A stretch of DNA of 64,000 nucleotides. It comes from Candidatus Thiodiazotropha endolucinida. Its GTDB lineage: Bacteria; Pseudomonadota; Gammaproteobacteria; Chromatiales; Chromatiaceae. The notes below the pieces were generated by a model. The model made no database searches. It had not been told where the DNA came from and saw only the letters and a list, made by a program, of their open reading frames with translations. The number at the start of each line of letters is the position of its first letter. The stretch's first letter is position 1. Made by a program: the position numbers and the translations under genes. The DNA lies in the NCBI RefSeq assembly GCF_001715975.1, contig NZ_MARB01000003.1, positions 62,001 to 126,000 of the forward strand, written 5' to 3'. Positions 62,324 to 64,000 of the stretch are shown here, in pieces.

Positions 62324-64000
62324 ATGAGTGAGTTTTTCACCCCCCTGCTGGCATGGATCGGAGAAAACCCGCTCTGGGCAGGTTTGACGGTCTTCGTCGT
62401 AGCCTTTTCCGAATCGGTCGCCATTATCGGCCTGATTGTACCCGGTGTGGTATTGATGTTCGGTTTCGGCGCACTGATCGCCACCGGTATCCTGGAATTC
62501 TGGGCCGTCTTCTGGTGGGCCGTCGCCGGCGCGGTGGCGGGGGATGGGCTCAGCTTCTGGCTGGGGCACCATTTTCAGGACAGGTTGCGAGGCTTCTGGC
62601 CATTCAACCGTCATCCCGCCACCTTGCAACGGGGTATCACCTTCTTCCAGCGTTATGGGGGTAAAAGTGTGGCCCTCGGCCGGTTCTTCGGACCCGTGCG
62701 CGCCATCATCCCCCTCGTGGCAGGCATGTTGGGGATGCCCCCGTTGCGTTTCCTAGCCGCCAACATTCTCTCGGCGCTGGTTTGGGCTCCGGCCTACCTG
62801 TTGCCCGGTATCGTGTTTGGCGCCTCCCTGGAACTCGCATCGGAGGTCGCCTTCCGGCTGGTCGCCCTCATGATATTACTGTTGTTTCTGGCCTGGGCCC
62901 TGTTCATCCTCGTCCGAACACTGTTCAGGTTGATTCAACCCCATGCCACTACCCTGGTCCAGCTGGGCTTCGAGTGGGGACAGCTGCATAGAGGTTTCAG
63001 GTCGATCTCCCGCTCCCTGGCTGATCCGAACCATCCCGAGGCCCGTGGACTGGCATTCCTTGCAACCCTATTGCTGCTCGCTGCATTGCTGTTCGTTCTG
63101 ATCACCGGCATCGTTTTAGATGGCTCATTGACAAAAAAGACCGATCTTCTGTTCTATAGCGGTCTGCAAAGCCTGCACACACCCTGGGGTGACCAGCTGA
63201 TGGTGTTGTTCACCAGCCTGGGTGATATCGGCCCGATTCTCTGGATTGCCTTGGGGGTTGCCATACTCCTGCTGCTGCAAGGTCATCAGCGGGCCTTCTA
63301 CTATCTGTTTGCAGCAACCGCATTTGGGATGCTGGCACCGCTGCTGCTCAAATACAGCCTGCGCATACCTCGACCGCCCAACTCACCGGATTCCCTGGGC
63401 CCATGGTCCTTCCCGAGTGCACATGTGTTACGCAGTGTAACCCTGTACGGATTTCTCTCGATCATGATTGCCAGGACGCTGATTCGTGAATGGCGCTGGT
63501 TTCCATACAGTATCGCTGCGCTGGCAATCGGTGCAGTTGCCCTCTCAAGGCTCTATTTGGGGGTCCACTGGGCTACTGATATTCTAGGTAGCCTCACCCT
63601 GGGAATCGCCTGGATAGCCCTGCTCGGTATTGCATACTATCGCCATGTGGAAGCGGAAACCCATCCAGCCACCCTGATCGGTACCACACTCTTGTTGCTT
63701 TTATCATGCGGCAGCTATGGCTGGTTCAATGCAGCTGAAAGATCCGCCGTCTATCAACGCACACCAGAGATTGTGCAGATCTCCCTTGAGGCATGGTGGA
63801 GCGGCCAGGCCGGTTTACCGCTATACCGCAATGATATCTTTGGTAACAAGGACCATCCCCTGAACATACAGTTGGCAGGCGATCATGCACAACTCGCCGA
63901 CCTGCTAAAACCGCATGGCTGGCACCGGGCGGAGATGCTGGGATGGAGCAATCTGTTGCGTCTGTTGTCTCCCAAAGCCCAGCTTGAGACCCTGCCCATA
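62324..64000 (+). CDS. DedA-type membrane protein fused to a PAP2 phosphatase (continues past the window)
   Basis: From ATG 62324 the frame runs open to the edge (559 codons). The N-terminal DedA/SNARE-associated part has SESVAIIGLIVPGVVLMFGFGALI, GLSFWLGHHF and GRFFGPVRAIIPLVAGM. After a linker come PAP2 motifs: KYSLRIPRPPN, PSAHVLRS and RLYLGVHWATDILGS, with His and Arg of the acid-phosphatase active site. The last part (from about residue 470, LEAWWSGQAGLPLYRND, HGWHRA) begins an LssY-like domain. Undecaprenyl phosphate or lipid phosphatase activity is likely, in the membrane. Confidence 0.85.
   Translation, partial: MSEFFTPLLAWIGENPLWAGLTVFVVAFSESVAIIGLIVPGVVLMFGFGALIATGILEFWAVFWWAVAGAVAGDGLSFWLGHHFQDRLRGFWPFNRHPATLQRGITFFQRYGGKSVALGRFFGPVRAIIPLVAGMLGMPPLRFLAANILSALVWAPAYLLPGIVFGASLELASEVAFRLVALMILLLFLAWALFILVRTLFRLIQPHATTLVQLGFEWGQLHRGFRSISRSLADPNHPEARGLAFLATLLLLAALLFVLITGIVLDGSLTKKTDLLFYSGLQSLHTPWGDQLMVLFTSLGDIGPILWIALGVAILLLLQGHQRAFYYLFAATAFGMLAPLLLKYSLRIPRPPNSPDSLGPWSFPSAHVLRSVTLYGFLSIMIARTLIREWRWFPYSIAALAIGAVALSRLYLGVHWATDILGSLTLGIAWIALLGIAYYRHVEAETHPATLIGTTLLLLLSCGSYGWFNAAERSAVYQRTPEIVQISLEAWWSGQAGLPLYRNDIFGNKDHPLNIQLAGDHAQLADLLKPHGWHRAEMLGWSNLLRLLSPKAQLETLPI

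Overview
This 64-kb stretch looks like chromosome from a free-living or symbiotic gammaproteobacterium. The evidence is the housekeeping content and its order: hda/bolA, ftsYEX-rpoH, a compact bioBFHCD operon, thiDE-hemL, coaD-rsmD, a YfhL-type ferredoxin, ExeA/GspB of type II secretion, and a sigma-32 with its family box. The nine-haem cytochrome, the TRAP transporters, a periplasmic rhodanese and several long exported proteins would suit a sulfur-oxidising Chromatiales-type lineage, but that placement is inference. Most genes are GC-rich; two or three segments are visibly AT-rich and carry decayed mobile sequence.

Layout. 0-9.2 kb: hda end, bolA, an HtrA/DegS-type protease, an alanine/Na+ symporter, a TRAP transport cluster (TatT lipoprotein, DctP, cupin, DctQ, DctM) and a convergent DMT exporter preceded by a probable transcription attenuator. 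9.5-14.5 kb: a large multihaem cytochrome, a phosphopantetheinyl transferase and queD. 14.6-17.1 kb: amtB and an unknown 303-residue protein. 17.1-24.3 kb: an AT-rich island between two copies of a gene tail, a terminator and the 3' end of tRNA-Met. It holds a two-component system whose regulator has an in-frame stop, an outer-membrane barrel, a PepSY protein, an exported acidic protein and a HEAT-repeat protein. 24.3-38.8 kb: tRNA-Met, ychF, a ParA/STAS pair, an L,D-transpeptidase, an Lpp-like lipoprotein, ggt, ferredoxin, coaD, rsmD, two M16 peptidases, ftsYEX and rpoH. The rpoH promoter carries a CIRCE operator. 38.8-42.1 kb: an accessory segment with a decayed integron-type integrase, small co-directional genes and a MITE that breaks a small membrane-protein gene. 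42.4-64 kb: a long surface protein, bioBFHCD, comF, gspB/exeA, a periplasmic rhodanese, a DUF255 thioredoxin-fold protein, an FAD oxidoreductase, an IscA-like protein, thiD, thiE, hemL, and a DedA-PAP2 fusion that runs off the end.

The main non-coding signals are five. (1) A MITE family with ends GGGCCTGTTAAC, present as two full copies and three solo ends. (2) The island bounded by tRNA-Met repeats. (3) 11-bp-phased TCAG repeats that probably bind the island's response regulator. (4) CIRCE overlapping the rpoH promoter. (5) A terminator/antiterminator arrangement ahead of the DMT exporter. No CRISPR array, rRNA or complete recombinase gene was seen. I did not find one clearly new multi-gene defence or metabolic system; the island regulon and the exporter attenuator are the best candidates for undescribed biology.
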